From a virus: a DNA stretch of 64,000 nt. The position numbers and the translations under genes were made by a program. The notes under the pieces are model-generated. The model saw nothing but the letters and a program-made list of their open reading frames with translations, was not told where the DNA came from and did no database searches. The DNA lies in IMG/VR virus record IMGVR_UViG_3300017963_000197, positions 62,001-126,000 of that record; one strand, given 5' to 3'. Every line of letters begins with the position of its first letter. Position 1 is the stretch's first letter. Below, piece after piece: positions 20,214 through 27,589 of this stretch.

Positions 20214-20480
20214 ATGGACCACGACCGCTGGAAAGATAAGTCAGCCGCCCCGAAGCCAAGCGTAGAGCAAGCCGGTAAGGACGCCTTCAAACAACTGGAC
20301 GAGGCCATCAATCATATAGAAAAGGCCATCCCCCTCTTTACCGGCGCGAGAGACTACCTATCCGGCTGGTCCCACACCTTCCGGGAAATGCACAGAGACG
20401 TGGACCGCCTTGTAGGCGACGCGGAAGAGATAGAGCGCGACGCGAACAAGATCCGCATGGACCTCTGGAAATACCGTTAG
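20214..20480 (+). CDS. helical protein with MDHDRWK tag, 88 aa
   Basis: ATG 20214 gives MDHDRWKDKSAAPKPS, a member of the MDHxRWK group. The rest is one long amphipathic helical region (FKQLDEAINHIEKAIPLF, MHRDVDRLVGDAEEIERDAN), probably coiled coil. A TGTGATTATATAA stretch upstream may be its promoter. Function unknown. Confidence 0.6.
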   Translation: MDHDRWKDKSAAPKPSVEQAGKDAFKQLDEAINHIEKAIPLFTGARDYLSGWSHTFREMHRDVDRLVGDAEEIERDANKIRMDLWKYR

Positions 20481-20481
20481 G

Positions 20482-20805
20482 ATGGTTGAAGCCACCGTAG
20501 TTGCCGACCGGTACGCCGCCGCTAAGGTCAAGAAAATCAAGGACCAGGGGTGGGATATTACCGTCCCGGTCATCCAGGGGGCCGCTGCCGTCGATGGTGC
20601 TGTGGAAGTGTACGCCGAAAAAGACGGGGTAAAGCTGAAACTCCGCTACTGGTTCGAGCGGTATACCCGCCGTGTCTTTCTCAAGGCCGAAGGCGTCTTC
20701 AATGTGGCCATGCCTCGACAGAACCTCGAACGACAAATCCCGTCCGCCTTCAAGAAAATGATCCGACGCCACGTCCTGAGGCACATCGACAAGCTACCCA
20801 GATAG
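20482..20805 (+). CDS. hypothetical protein with VVADRYAAAK tag, 107 aa
   Basis: The N-terminus MVEATVVADRYAAAKVKK almost repeats that of the 34.7-kb protein (MVDPDKVVTRYAAAK). The body is alpha/beta (WDITVPVIQGAAAVDGAVEV, LKLRYWFERYTRRVFL) with a basic helical end. It follows the MDHDRWK gene by 1 nt. The shared N-terminus with unrelated bodies suggests a targeting peptide. Confidence 0.6.
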   Translation: MVEATVVADRYAAAKVKKIKDQGWDITVPVIQGAAAVDGAVEVYAEKDGVKLKLRYWFERYTRRVFLKAEGVFNVAMPRQNLERQIPSAFKKMIRRHVLRHIDKLPR

Positions 20806-20888
20806 TGCGAGAAGAGGGACTCGAACCCTCACGCCCTCTCGGACACCTGATTTTGAGTCAGGCGCGTCTGCCATTCCGCCACTCTCGC
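20806..20888 (-). tRNA. tRNA-Leu (CAA)
   Basis: GCGAGAG/TTCTCGC acceptor, long variable arm, anticodon arm CCTGA-CTCAAAA-TCAGG. Confidence 0.92.
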
Positions 20889-20925
20889 AAAATAATACTG
20901 AAAAGACTTATACGGAGATATAGAT

Positions 20926-21177
20926 ATGGACCCAAGAAAAGCCTTTGAGCAAGCTCTTACAGCCTCCAAACCTCTGGCCGAAGCCTTCGAGGAACTTGAC
21001 CGGGCCTCAGACCACGCCAATGGCCTACAACTGGCGCTCGTTAATGCTCGCCGCGTTATGAAAATGGAAGAGATTGACCGGAACGAGATAAGAGAGATCG
21101 AAAAGCTCACGCGCACCGCCGAGACCCTTCTGAGTGATGTAAACGACTTTAGATACAAGTTGAAGATGAAGTATTAA
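20926..21177 (+). CDS. coiled-coil protein with PRKAFE N-terminus, 83 aa
   Basis: Begins MDPRKAFEQALTASKPLAEA, resembling the 32.7-kb protein (MGKPRKAFEEALSKEA). The rest is a continuous helix (FEELDRASDHANGLQLALV, DRNEIREIEKLTRTAETLL). Its end overlaps the phosphopantetheinyl transferase gene tail-to-tail by 29 nt. A ribosome site GGAGATATAG precedes the ATG. Probably a small structural or packaged protein. Confidence 0.6.
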   Translation: MDPRKAFEQALTASKPLAEAFEELDRASDHANGLQLALVNARRVMKMEEIDRNEIREIEKLTRTAETLLSDVNDFRYKLKMKY

Positions 21178-21616
21178 CACACTCACATTCCGCCAACACA
21201 GCGACGGCTACAAACCTTCCGTGGTAGGCAAATGACTCTTGACCCCCTGGCATCCTAGAGGCCAGCAATCGAGCCTCTGTGTCCCGTTTGCCTATTGCCG
21301 TTATGGACCCAGCGGTCCAGGCGTGCGCGAAGTCATCGTTCGTCTCCACGCATACCTGAACCGTCTGACGCTTCCAATGAACCGCCACTTTATCCGCCCA
21401 TCCTTGTACCTCGAATAATACGGGGATGAACACCGCCGACGGGTCGAGCCTTTTACATGCCTTGTAGGCTGCTTCTTTACAGGCCCATAACCCCCACCGA
21501 ATGTGCCTGGACTCGATCAGTTGTTTCTCGGCTCTTGTAAAGATTCGAGAGTCGGAACGAGGATGCACTCGAAACGTTCTGGGGTCTCTCAGGTCTACGA
21601 TGTCGTTACCGACCAT
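21149..21616 (-). CDS. 4'-phosphopantetheinyl transferase / holo-ACP synthase family
   Basis: These enzymes transfer phosphopantetheine from CoA to a Ser on acyl carrier proteins. The metal-site motif VGNDIVDL (residues 2-9) and the W-x-x-KE-x-x-x-K motif (WACKEAAYKA, Lys47/Glu48) are both present. At 155 aa it is a single-domain form between AcpS and Sfp size. ATG 21616 is chosen because it starts exactly at the motif. Its partner ACP gene overlaps by 11 nt directly upstream. Confidence 0.9.
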   Translation of the reverse strand: MVGNDIVDLRDPRTFRVHPRSDSRIFTRAEKQLIESRHIRWGLWACKEAAYKACKRLDPSAVFIPVLFEVQGWADKVAVHWKRQTVQVCVETNDDFAHAWTAGSITAIGKRDTEARLLASRMPGGQESFAYHGRFVAVAVLAECECVNTSSSTCI

Positions 21617-21860
21617 CGAGCTTGGCCGCAATCATGTCGATAACGTGATGCATGTGCTTGAAAGTGACAACCTCTTCGTCCGTCAACTCGATCCCAAACT
21701 CATCCTCGAATTCCATAGAGGCGTCTACCATGTGGGAGGAATCGACCCCAAGCTCCTTTTTTAAATGTTGTTCGGGCGTCGCTGTTGGCATGGCTTCCGG
21801 CTCGTCCGAGTAAGGAGTAAGAATCTCGACCACCTTCTGTAAAATTTCATCCTTGCTCAT
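21606..21860 (-). CDS. acyl carrier protein
   Basis: An 84-aa acidic four-helix protein with the carrier motif GVDSSHMVDASMEFEDEFGI; Ser41 is the predicted phosphopantetheine site. The helix after the Ser (EFEDEFGIEL) is typical of ACPs. It sits between the ketosynthase-like gene (ATG overlap) and the transferase that would activate it. Substrate chemistry is unknown. Confidence 0.92.
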   Translation of the reverse strand: MSKDEILQKVVEILTPYSDEPEAMPTATPEQHLKKELGVDSSHMVDASMEFEDEFGIELTDEEVVTFKHMHHVIDMIAAKLDGR

Positions 21861-23116
21861 CACTTCTCCCATTTGCGTAACACAATCACGCTGTTCACAT
21901 CACCGAAGCCGAAGTTTGCTTTGAGTGCAATGTAGAGAGGCTTCTCCTCCGTTTGGTGGGGGACACGTTGATCCTCAATTTCGGGGATAGGATCTTCACA
22001 GTTTATCGAAGGGTGTATGAAATCGCCTCTCAACATGAGACAACAAGCGGCGACCTCGATTCCTCCCGCTGCCTGAAGCGTGTGACCCAAGAGAGACTTC
22101 GTTGAATGTATGTAAGGGAGGTCGGAGTCCCCGTAAACCTCTCGCCAACACCGTACTTCCAGGGCGTCTGCCATCGTGCCAGTCAGATGGCCGTTTATGA
22201 AGCTGACATCGAGAGGTCTGATTTTCGCGTTGACGAGAGCCTTTCGTATACAACGCTGGACGGCGTTCAGGTTTGGGGCCGTCATGCTGCCGCCCTCCCG
22301 TTGCGCCCCGCAGTTCGTGTGGTGTCCTAACACTTCGGCGTAGATTCGAGCACCTCTACGTTCCGCGCTTTCGAGTCTTTCGAGCACCACAACACCAGCC
22401 CCGCCGCTGGGCACGAGGCCGGTTGCCGACTTGCTCATAGGGCGGCTCGCTTTATGAGGCTCGTCCTTGTAGCCTTTCGCTGTCACACGTACAGCGTCCA
22501 GGGCCGCCCAGGCGTAGGGTCCGCTGCCTTCGGCCCCGCCGCACACCATCCTGTCGGCGTAGCCGTGTTGGATATGCCTCACACCATCCAGGATGGCCGC
22601 CAGCCCGGTAGCGCTCGTGGAACTGGCAGCGATTACCTTGTTCCCCAAACCTAGAAACTCAGCGGTACGGGCCACAATGCCTTCTGACAAGGTCCGGTGA
22701 ACATGCTTTGCACCCAGCCTACGCACGTTGCCTGAGACAACGGCCGGGGACAAATCTTCCGCCAAAGCGCGATGTCCGGCATGGCTCCCTGAGCCGATTA
22801 CGGCTCCTGAGTCCCAGTCAGGAGGCCCCTCTCCCAAAGGCGGGACCTCAAGCCCGGCGTCTTCCCATGCCTTGACCGCAGCGATACAACCATAACGGTT
22901 GACATCGTCCATGTAGGCCAACCGGTTTTTTGGGAAGTAGACTTCCGCCAACGTGTCCGTGGCCTCCGGGATACCCGCCACTTGGCACCGGAAGTTTTCC
23001 AAATCTTCGTGATAGGCGATTCCGGACCGACCCTCCCGCAGATTCTTTTCGAACTCGCCTAAAGTGTTACCAAGGGCGGTAACAACACCCAGCCCGGTGA
23101 TCACGACCCTTTCCAT
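21860..23116 (-). CDS. beta-ketoacyl-ACP synthase (FabF-type fold), Ser at nucleophile position
   Basis: The 418-aa protein has the thiolase-fold layout of FabF/KAS II: N-terminal RVVITGLGVVTALGN, NGHLTGT (His about 307), KSLLGH (Lys339/His344) and the C-terminal NFGFGDVNS loop. At the active-site Cys position, aligning on the downstream Gly of STSATG, the residue appears to be Ser (about 168). That would block normal condensation. It may act like decarboxylating (KSQ) or chain-length-factor homologs, or use Ser. First gene of an ACP/transferase operon. Confidence 0.9.
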   Translation of the reverse strand: MERVVITGLGVVTALGNTLGEFEKNLREGRSGIAYHEDLENFRCQVAGIPEATDTLAEVYFPKNRLAYMDDVNRYGCIAAVKAWEDAGLEVPPLGEGPPDWDSGAVIGSGSHAGHRALAEDLSPAVVSGNVRRLGAKHVHRTLSEGIVARTAEFLGLGNKVIAASSTSATGLAAILDGVRHIQHGYADRMVCGGAEGSGPYAWAALDAVRVTAKGYKDEPHKASRPMSKSATGLVPSGGAGVVVLERLESAERRGARIYAEVLGHHTNCGAQREGGSMTAPNLNAVQRCIRKALVNAKIRPLDVSFINGHLTGTMADALEVRCWREVYGDSDLPYIHSTKSLLGHTLQAAGGIEVAACCLMLRGDFIHPSINCEDPIPEIEDQRVPHQTEEKPLYIALKANFGFGDVNSVIVLRKWEK

Positions 23117-23123
23117 GTCGCGG

Positions 23124-23132
23124 TTCTACACC
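23124..23132 (-). promoter_or_regulatory. GGTGTAGAA promoter element of the ketosynthase operon
   Basis: GGTGTAGAACCGCGAC leads directly into ATG 23116 with a 7-nt gap; no ribosome-binding site. Confidence 0.5.
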
Positions 23133-23710
23133 GAATTATATGGTTCTTTACCTGACCACTGAGCCAATGTGATTTTGGACCGCCAAACGCCACCAATATG
23201 GGCGGCGATACTTCGCGGCGGCTGGTCCAGTGTGGCTCTTTCGTAAGTGACCATCAGCGACTCACCGGCCCACACAGGCGCGAGAGTATGCAGGTTTCTG
23301 AGCCACTGGCACGTTCGTACCAACAAGATGGATTGTGTTCTCAAGGCACCATGGTCGTCTGAGGGCAACGTCTTATAGTTGTCCATGGCGTAAGCTTCTT
23401 GTTCGTCGATCACCTTACGAGGCGTTGCCGCTCTCAGAGTATGATGCCTGATCATTGCTTCGGATGCTGGCGTAGGAAAGAGGTCTCTAACAGAGTCCAA
23501 GAACATGGCTTTGGCTCCGTCCGGGTTACACAGGGAGAACACGTGGAGCCAGTATTGAGGAAACCGGCGATTCAGGTTGTACCACTCCGCCATGGTATCG
23601 ACGCTGGGCTTCTCGACGAGCGTAACCCCATGCTCGCACCAGTAAGCGTCCGGCCCCTCCGCCCGTAGCGTTTTGAGCCTGTCAAGAAGCTCAGTGACCT
23701 GTGGTTCCAC
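23126..23710 (-). CDS. sulfotransferase-like or unknown enzyme of the acyl cluster, 194 aa
   Basis: The C-terminal third (SLMVTYERATLDQPPRSIAAHIGG) resembles the YE-x-L...dP...i..flG segment of sulfotransferases. The usual N-terminal PAPS-binding loop is not evident. A His-His pair (MIRHHTLRA) and WYNLNRRFPQYWLHVF lie in the middle. Its stop overlaps the ketosynthase operon promoter, so it is read through into that operon. Alternative: an unrelated helical enzyme. Confidence 0.45.
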   Translation of the reverse strand: MEPQVTELLDRLKTLRAEGPDAYWCEHGVTLVEKPSVDTMAEWYNLNRRFPQYWLHVFSLCNPDGAKAMFLDSVRDLFPTPASEAMIRHHTLRAATPRKVIDEQEAYAMDNYKTLPSDDHGALRTQSILLVRTCQWLRNLHTLAPVWAGESLMVTYERATLDQPPRSIAAHIGGVWRSKITLAQWSGKEPYNSV

Positions 23711-23712
23711 GT

Positions 23713-24372
23713 TTAGATAGGACCGCTGGGCTGGTACTCTATGATGGACATCTCGCAGAAGAGATCCACGGTGGCCGCTCCAGAACTCTGCGATTGGACT
23801 TCAATCTCAATGTTACCGCCCTTCCCCTTGTTCTTCGTTATGGAAATACGATAACCGTCCATCTCTTCGTAGTAGGTGGCTGTAGCGGTCAAAGTGGAAA
23901 CGCCAACGCTCATACGACCCATCGCACCGCCGCTTTTATAACAGGGGTAGTATGAAGGGCCATCGGGGGGAAGCATCGTTATTTGATACTTCATTGCCCA
24001 GATGCACGGATCATTGGCAAACACGTACGATAGAACGACGAGCGGTCCCTTGGAGAAACCTGGAATGACGTTGGTAACTCTGTCGATTTTCAGGATCGAC
24101 GGGGCAGCGTCAAGGGTGGTCTGATCGGTAATTGAATCGAGGGAAACCCCAATGTCGATCGGCGCTCCACCACCTGCGATCGAGCCGCCGCTCGTGATTT
24201 GGATCTCGTTACCGGCGTCGTCCTGGGTGAATAATTCGGCTATCCCGCTTACGTCCTTGGCGTACAACCTGTGGATGTTTGCCAAGACTCCCGGTGTGGC
24301 CTGTTCGGAAAGGTCTACCGGAACAGCCTCCTGACCGATAACGGTTCCTATTTCAGATTTCTTGACACCCAT
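23713..24372 (-). CDS. virion appendage/decoration-type protein, 219 aa
   Basis: The N-terminal region (LYAKDVSGIAELFTQDDAGN, then EIQITSGGS) closely matches that of the 488-aa fibre-cluster protein at 46.8 kb (VYSKNVGGVSELFAINDFGQ). The rest is beta-rich (ISITKNKGKGGNIEIEVQS, TVDLFCEMSIIEYQP), consistent with a jelly-roll-like virion domain. It lies outside the main fibre cluster, next to the lipid genes. Confidence 0.6.
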   Translation of the reverse strand: MGVKKSEIGTVIGQEAVPVDLSEQATPGVLANIHRLYAKDVSGIAELFTQDDAGNEIQITSGGSIAGGGAPIDIGVSLDSITDQTTLDAAPSILKIDRVTNVIPGFSKGPLVVLSYVFANDPCIWAMKYQITMLPPDGPSYYPCYKSGGAMGRMSVGVSTLTATATYYEEMDGYRISITKNKGKGGNIEIEVQSQSSGAATVDLFCEMSIIEYQPSGPI

Positions 24373-24430
24373 TGCTGCTCCATTTCTCTACAATGTGAGA
24401 TATGAACACGCGGATTTACAAAACAATAAA

Positions 24431-24517
24431 CGGTGCTGGGGACAGGAGTCGAACCTGCACGGTCTCTCGACCACTGGAGTCTGAGTCCAGCGCGGCTGCC
24501 TATTACGCCACCCCAGC
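24431..24517 (-). tRNA. tRNA-Leu (CAG)
   Basis: GCTGGGG/CCCCAGC acceptor, long variable arm, anticodon arm CTGGA-CTCAGAC-TCCAG. Confidence 0.92.
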
Positions 24518-24520
24518 ATG

Positions 24521-24590
24521 TTTCCTAGTAGGCCACATCCATTGGGTACCCTGAGTAGGATTCGAACCTACGTGGAACGCTACTAGGAAA
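24521..24590 (-). ncRNA. Stem-closed RNA containing only a tRNA T arm
   Basis: TTTCCTAGTAG and CTACTAGGAAA pair perfectly over 11 bp. Inside, CCAC/GTGG pairs, followed by T arm GTAGG-TTCGAAT-CCTAC and the palindrome GGGTACCC. No acceptor, D or anticodon arm exists. It fills the gap between two tRNAs exactly, so it would be released by their processing. Confidence 0.5.
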
Positions 24591-24667
24591 TGGTACGGGG
24601 AGCCGGGGTCGAACCGACGACTTCCTCCTTGTAAGAGAGGCACTCTGGCCAACTGAGTTATCCCCGC
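24591..24667 (-). tRNA. tRNA-Val (TAC)
   Basis: GCGGGGA/TCCCCGT acceptor, ACCA end, anticodon arm CCTCT-CTTACAA-GGAGG. Confidence 0.92.
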
Positions 24668-24700
24668 ATAAACTTATCGTCTCGGTGTATCAAAGCCGGT

Positions 24701-24883
24701 ATGGAACACCACGAGATGTTAAACCTGTTTGCCGAAATCTCGGTTCTGGCCGATGAGAGGGTAGGCACCCTTTCGAAAGAACAGAGACTGCGAAAGATCA
24801 TGGAGATCTGCGCTCAAGCCGGGATAGGGGTACCAGCTTGTATAGGAGCTACGGGACCCGCCTACCCGCCCGAAAGGAGCTAA
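24701..24883 (+). CDS. hypothetical small protein, 60 aa
   Basis: A GGTGTATCA element lies about 10 nt before the ATG. The first 40 residues form an amphipathic helix (MLNLFAEISVLADERVG, EQRLRKIMEICAQ). The C-terminus contains ACIGATGPAYPPERS. It is immediately followed, after a good ribosome site, by the decarboxylase gene. Not recognised. Confidence 0.5.
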   Translation: MEHHEMLNLFAEISVLADERVGTLSKEQRLRKIMEICAQAGIGVPACIGATGPAYPPERS

Positions 24884-24884
24884 C

Positions 24885-25961
24885 ATGTCAGATCAACCGA
24901 CCGTCATCGCCCTGAAAGAGCTTCTCAAGAAACACGAAGGCTGGAAGGCCCTGTTAGAAGACTCCATCTCAGAGGCCAAGAAAGAGGCCGTGAGGGGTGG
25001 GATTCGGGACGCCGACAAGTTCCCAGAAGGCTTGGAAGGCAAACACGGTTATTATCACTACCTGAACGAGATGGTCCAGTGGTGCCCCAGAGAAGACTAC
25101 GACAAGGAGTGCTTCTACATGCTGGCCAAGTTCTACTGGCTGTTAGACCAGCCGTCTGGCCGGAAGCTCCAAGAGTCGGACGAGTTCAATACCTGGATGC
25201 GTAACTTTGCCGACGACTGGGGAAGCTACCTGAACACAACCGACTCGGCCAAGTACATCCAGACCTTTATTGACGACCCGGCCTTCAATGCATGGCAGTA
25301 CATGAAGAACCCGTCGGGCTGGCTCACCTTCAACCAGTTCTTCGGCCGGGAAATCAGCCAGGGCCTACGTCCCGTGGCCGGTATGAAGAACGACGACATT
25401 ATCACATCCCCGGCCGACTCCGTCTTCAAGGAGAAGTTCCACATCACCGACGATGACGAGATCATCATAAAGCTCACCCACCGGTACAAGATCATCGACC
25501 TGTTGGAGGACAGTCCCTTCAAGGAGGACTTCCGGGGTGGCCTCTTCATGCATTCGTTCCTGGGTCCGAACGACTACCACCGGTTCCGTGCTCCCGTGGC
25601 CGGGACCGTCCTTGAGTGCCGGGCCATCCAACAGAACGTCTATCTGGATGTGCAAATCCGGGACGGACATTTCACCGCTCCGGACGGGGGTGGGTACGAG
25701 TTCACCCAGACCCGTGGGCTGATCATCTTCGACTCGCCCGTTGGCCTAGTGGCCGTTCTGCCGATCGGCATGGCTCAGGTCTCGTCCGTGAACATGACCG
25801 CCGTGGAAGGGGCCTATCTCCAGAAGGGTGAGGAGTTCGGCTACTTCTTGTTTGGCGGCTCCGACATTATCATGCTCTTCCAGGCCGACAGCGGGGTCGA
25901 GATCACCTGTGCGCCGGGCATCCACTACAACTGTGGGATGTGCGTGGGAGAGGTGCTCTAG
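24885..25961 (+). CDS. psd: phosphatidylserine decarboxylase family protein
   Basis: Pyruvoyl-dependent decarboxylases of this family convert phosphatidylserine to phosphatidylethanolamine. They self-cleave at a Gly-Ser. Here the conserved core LGPNDYHRFRAPVAGTV (about 224-240) and the C-terminal cleavage region EFGYFLFGGSDIIMLF (Gly-Gly-Ser about 323-325) are intact. WLTFNQFFGRE upstream matches the family. There is no obvious membrane anchor. A GAAAGGAGC ribosome site precedes the ATG. It may alter host lipids or decarboxylate another amino-acid conjugate; the nearby ACP/ketosynthase genes suggest acyl chemistry. Confidence 0.88.
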   Translation: MSDQPTVIALKELLKKHEGWKALLEDSISEAKKEAVRGGIRDADKFPEGLEGKHGYYHYLNEMVQWCPREDYDKECFYMLAKFYWLLDQPSGRKLQESDEFNTWMRNFADDWGSYLNTTDSAKYIQTFIDDPAFNAWQYMKNPSGWLTFNQFFGREISQGLRPVAGMKNDDIITSPADSVFKEKFHITDDDEIIIKLTHRYKIIDLLEDSPFKEDFRGGLFMHSFLGPNDYHRFRAPVAGTVLECRAIQQNVYLDVQIRDGHFTAPDGGGYEFTQTRGLIIFDSPVGLVAVLPIGMAQVSSVNMTAVEGAYLQKGEEFGYFLFGGSDIIMLFQADSGVEITCAPGIHYNCGMCVGEVL

Positions 25962-26251
25962 CGTTTCCGCCAGCCGCCGTTCGCTCTAGACCGCCAATAC
26001 TGAATCCAGTTAGTGCTACAGGTCTTGCACCGGTATAGCGAAGCATCTCGTATAGGTCGTCTGTCCCGCTCCAGGAGTCCCTTACAGTCAGGGCACTCGT
26101 ACCCCCCGTCTGTCTTGGTGGGCTGTTCTTCGGACCCGTACAAGCCAGCGTGGAGACGCCGACCCGGAGGGTGTTCGAGAGCCTCGAAAAGCCGGTTTGA
26201 CGCTTTCGCTACAGCGTCAGGATCGCTGAGTAATTTTGGTTTGTCGGACAT
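25958..26251 (-). CDS. zinc-ribbon protein, 97 aa
   Basis: From ATG 26251 (MSDKPKLLSDPDAVAKASNR). A helical N-terminus is followed by a four-Cys ribbon (YECPDCKG ... YRCKTCSTNWIQYW) and a basic end (RSRANGGWRKR). The upstream AATTATACCC may be its promoter. Its stop overlaps the convergent decarboxylase gene by 4 nt. Probably nucleic-acid binding. Confidence 0.6.
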   Translation of the reverse strand: MSDKPKLLSDPDAVAKASNRLFEALEHPPGRRLHAGLYGSEEQPTKTDGGYECPDCKGLLERDRRPIRDASLYRCKTCSTNWIQYWRSRANGGWRKR

Positions 26252-26261
26252 GGGTATAATT

Positions 26262-26367
26262 GATTGGCCTTGAAACGCACAATCTGGCCTGATCGGGACC
26301 AGCACGGGTGCCCTGTGCATCTTCACCCTACCCGGCACCGAATAGGGTACGTGTTCCAGGGCCAATC
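26262..26367 (-). ncRNA. Structured RNA candidate next to tmRNA
   Basis: GATTGGCC and GGCCAATC, 8-bp perfect complements, enclose about 90 nt with an inner GGTGCC/GGCACC pair and ACCCTA/TAGGGT hairpin. It begins where the tmRNA 3' end stops, so it may be co-transcribed or be the tmRNA trailer. Confidence 0.4.
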
Positions 26368-26369
26368 GG

Positions 26370-26747
26370 TGGAGTCGGCGGGAATCGAACCCGCGTCCGA
26401 AAGTGCTACTAATTACCACCTCTACGTGTGTAGCTCCATTTCGTGTCTTTGACAGGAACACCACCGGAGCGGGCAAAACCTGGGGGCGGCCTCACGGCTG
26501 CCACTTCCACCACTGGTCTAAACAACCTTGATTGAGGACGACCAGAGACTGCGCCTCAACTGCACCGGCTAATCGTCGCCCCATCCAAAGACGCCGGATT
26601 CTCTGGCGGGACGCCCTAGGCCGCGATGGCCAGGGGTGCTGCGTTATCGTTCGCAGTTATGTTTGAGCGGCTTGATAACCCGGCCAGCCGATCAACCGGG
26701 ACACGCAGTAGTAAATTCCACACCTCCGTCGAAACCTTTACGACCCC
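26370..26747 (-). ncRNA. ssrA: tmRNA (transfer-messenger RNA)
   Basis: tmRNA rescues stalled ribosomes and tags the nascent chain for proteolysis. The 5' end GGGGTCG pairs with 3' CGACTCC. The 5' region GTAAAGGTTTCGACGG and the 3' T arm CGGG-TTCGATT-CCCG are hallmark tmRNA sequences. The tag frame (26616-26654) reads ANDNAAPLAIAA then TAG. About 378 nt in one piece. CCA is not encoded (CCG). A GGTGTAATATAG element lies just upstream. Confidence 0.93.
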
Positions 26748-26762
26748 ATATGGGACAACCTA

Positions 26763-26771
26763 TATTACACC
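26763..26771 (-). promoter_or_regulatory. GGTGTAATA promoter element of tmRNA
   Basis: It ends 15 nt before the tmRNA 5' end. Because tmRNA is not translated, this copy shows that the element acts in transcription. Confidence 0.6.
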
Positions 26772-26779
26772 TCCCACAA

Positions 26780-26898
26780 GTTTTGTCATTTCGTCATTCC
26801 AACATTTCCACACTCAATGAAATAAGGCTCGAACCTTGGAAACAATGGAATGACAAAACTCCGACCAATCTAATTTTCGCGTGACACAATGACAAAAC
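26780..26898. repeat. Triple AATGACAAAAC repeat upstream of tmRNA
   Basis: The 11-mer occurs at 26849-26859 and 26888-26898 on the plus strand and inverted at 26780-26790. The arrangement between tmRNA and a tRNA gene suggests operator sites. Confidence 0.4.
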
Positions 26899-26902
26899 TC
26901 AG

Positions 26903-26974
26903 TGGAGAGGACGGGAATCGAACCCGCCAAAAGTTCCGTGCGAGGGAACCCCGACCCCATGTCTGTTCCTCCCC
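26903..26974 (-). tRNA. tRNA-Ala (CGC)
   Basis: GGGGAGG/CCTCTCC acceptor, short D arm (GAC/GTC), anticodon arm GTTCC-CTCGCAC-GGAAC. Confidence 0.87.
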
Positions 26975-26981
26975 TAATTTG

Positions 26982-27052
26982 TGGAGAGTAGGGGAATCGA
27001 ACCCCTCGCATCCGGCTTGCAAGGCCAGACCGACCCCTTGTCTGTACTCCCC
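26982..27052 (-). tRNA. tRNA-Ala (TGC)
   Basis: GGGGAGT/ACTCTCC acceptor, same short D arm as its neighbour, anticodon arm CTGGC-CTTGCAA-GCCGG. Confidence 0.9.
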
Positions 27053-27579
27053 TAAAACTCCTCTATCGGGGTTTCGTTGTAATGCTTCTTATTCTGAATC
27101 TGGATGGCCCCAGAAATTTTTTGCCCTGGCAGTTCAAGAGGCCCCGGCTTATACGTCAGGCCGATAGTAGGGAGCCAGAGCCTAAGAGCCTCCTCGCAAA
27201 GTCCTTCGTACGTTAGTATTTCCAAGTGCGCGTCCGTGGACCTGATGTCTTGTATGTTTCGAGCGATGGTCGCTGTCCTATGGAAAAGGAACTCTTGTTG
27301 GTTCCTCCTCATACTACGAAGATTGGCAACGGGTTCTCTTACCATGACGATACACACGACTTGTCCGTACCCTTTGCCTTTCAAGGCGGCCACCCAAGAG
27401 TCCAAGTCTTGGTGGAAGATGCATACGTAAGGCCCCTTTGCGTCAGGGATGTCTTCTACAGTTCCCGGTTGATTGGCACTGCCTTCTCCAGCACAACCGC
27501 AACGCACCAAGATGGAAGCGAGGAGGCGGTTCCCACTACATATAGGCCCGCATACCACGTAAGCTGTGTTGTTCTCCAA
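27052..27579 (-). CDS. sulfotransferase-like P-loop protein, 175 aa
   Basis: An N-terminal strand-loop VVCGPICSGNRLLASIL fits the 5'-phosphosulfate loop of PAPS sulfotransferases. IVMVREPVANLRSMRR fits the 3'-phosphate site (R-x-P...S), and LEILTYEGLCEEALRLWL the family C-terminal segment. I chose TTG 27579, 6 nt after AGGAGA. Starting further upstream would overlap the previous gene by about 30 nt. Substrate unknown; a small kinase is an alternative. Confidence 0.6.
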   Translation of the reverse strand: MENNTAYVVCGPICSGNRLLASILVRCGCAGEGSANQPGTVEDIPDAKGPYVCIFHQDLDSWVAALKGKGYGQVVCIVMVREPVANLRSMRRNQQEFLFHRTATIARNIQDIRSTDAHLEILTYEGLCEEALRLWLPTIGLTYKPGPLELPGQKISGAIQIQNKKHYNETPIEEF

Positions 27580-27589
27580 AAGCTCTCTC

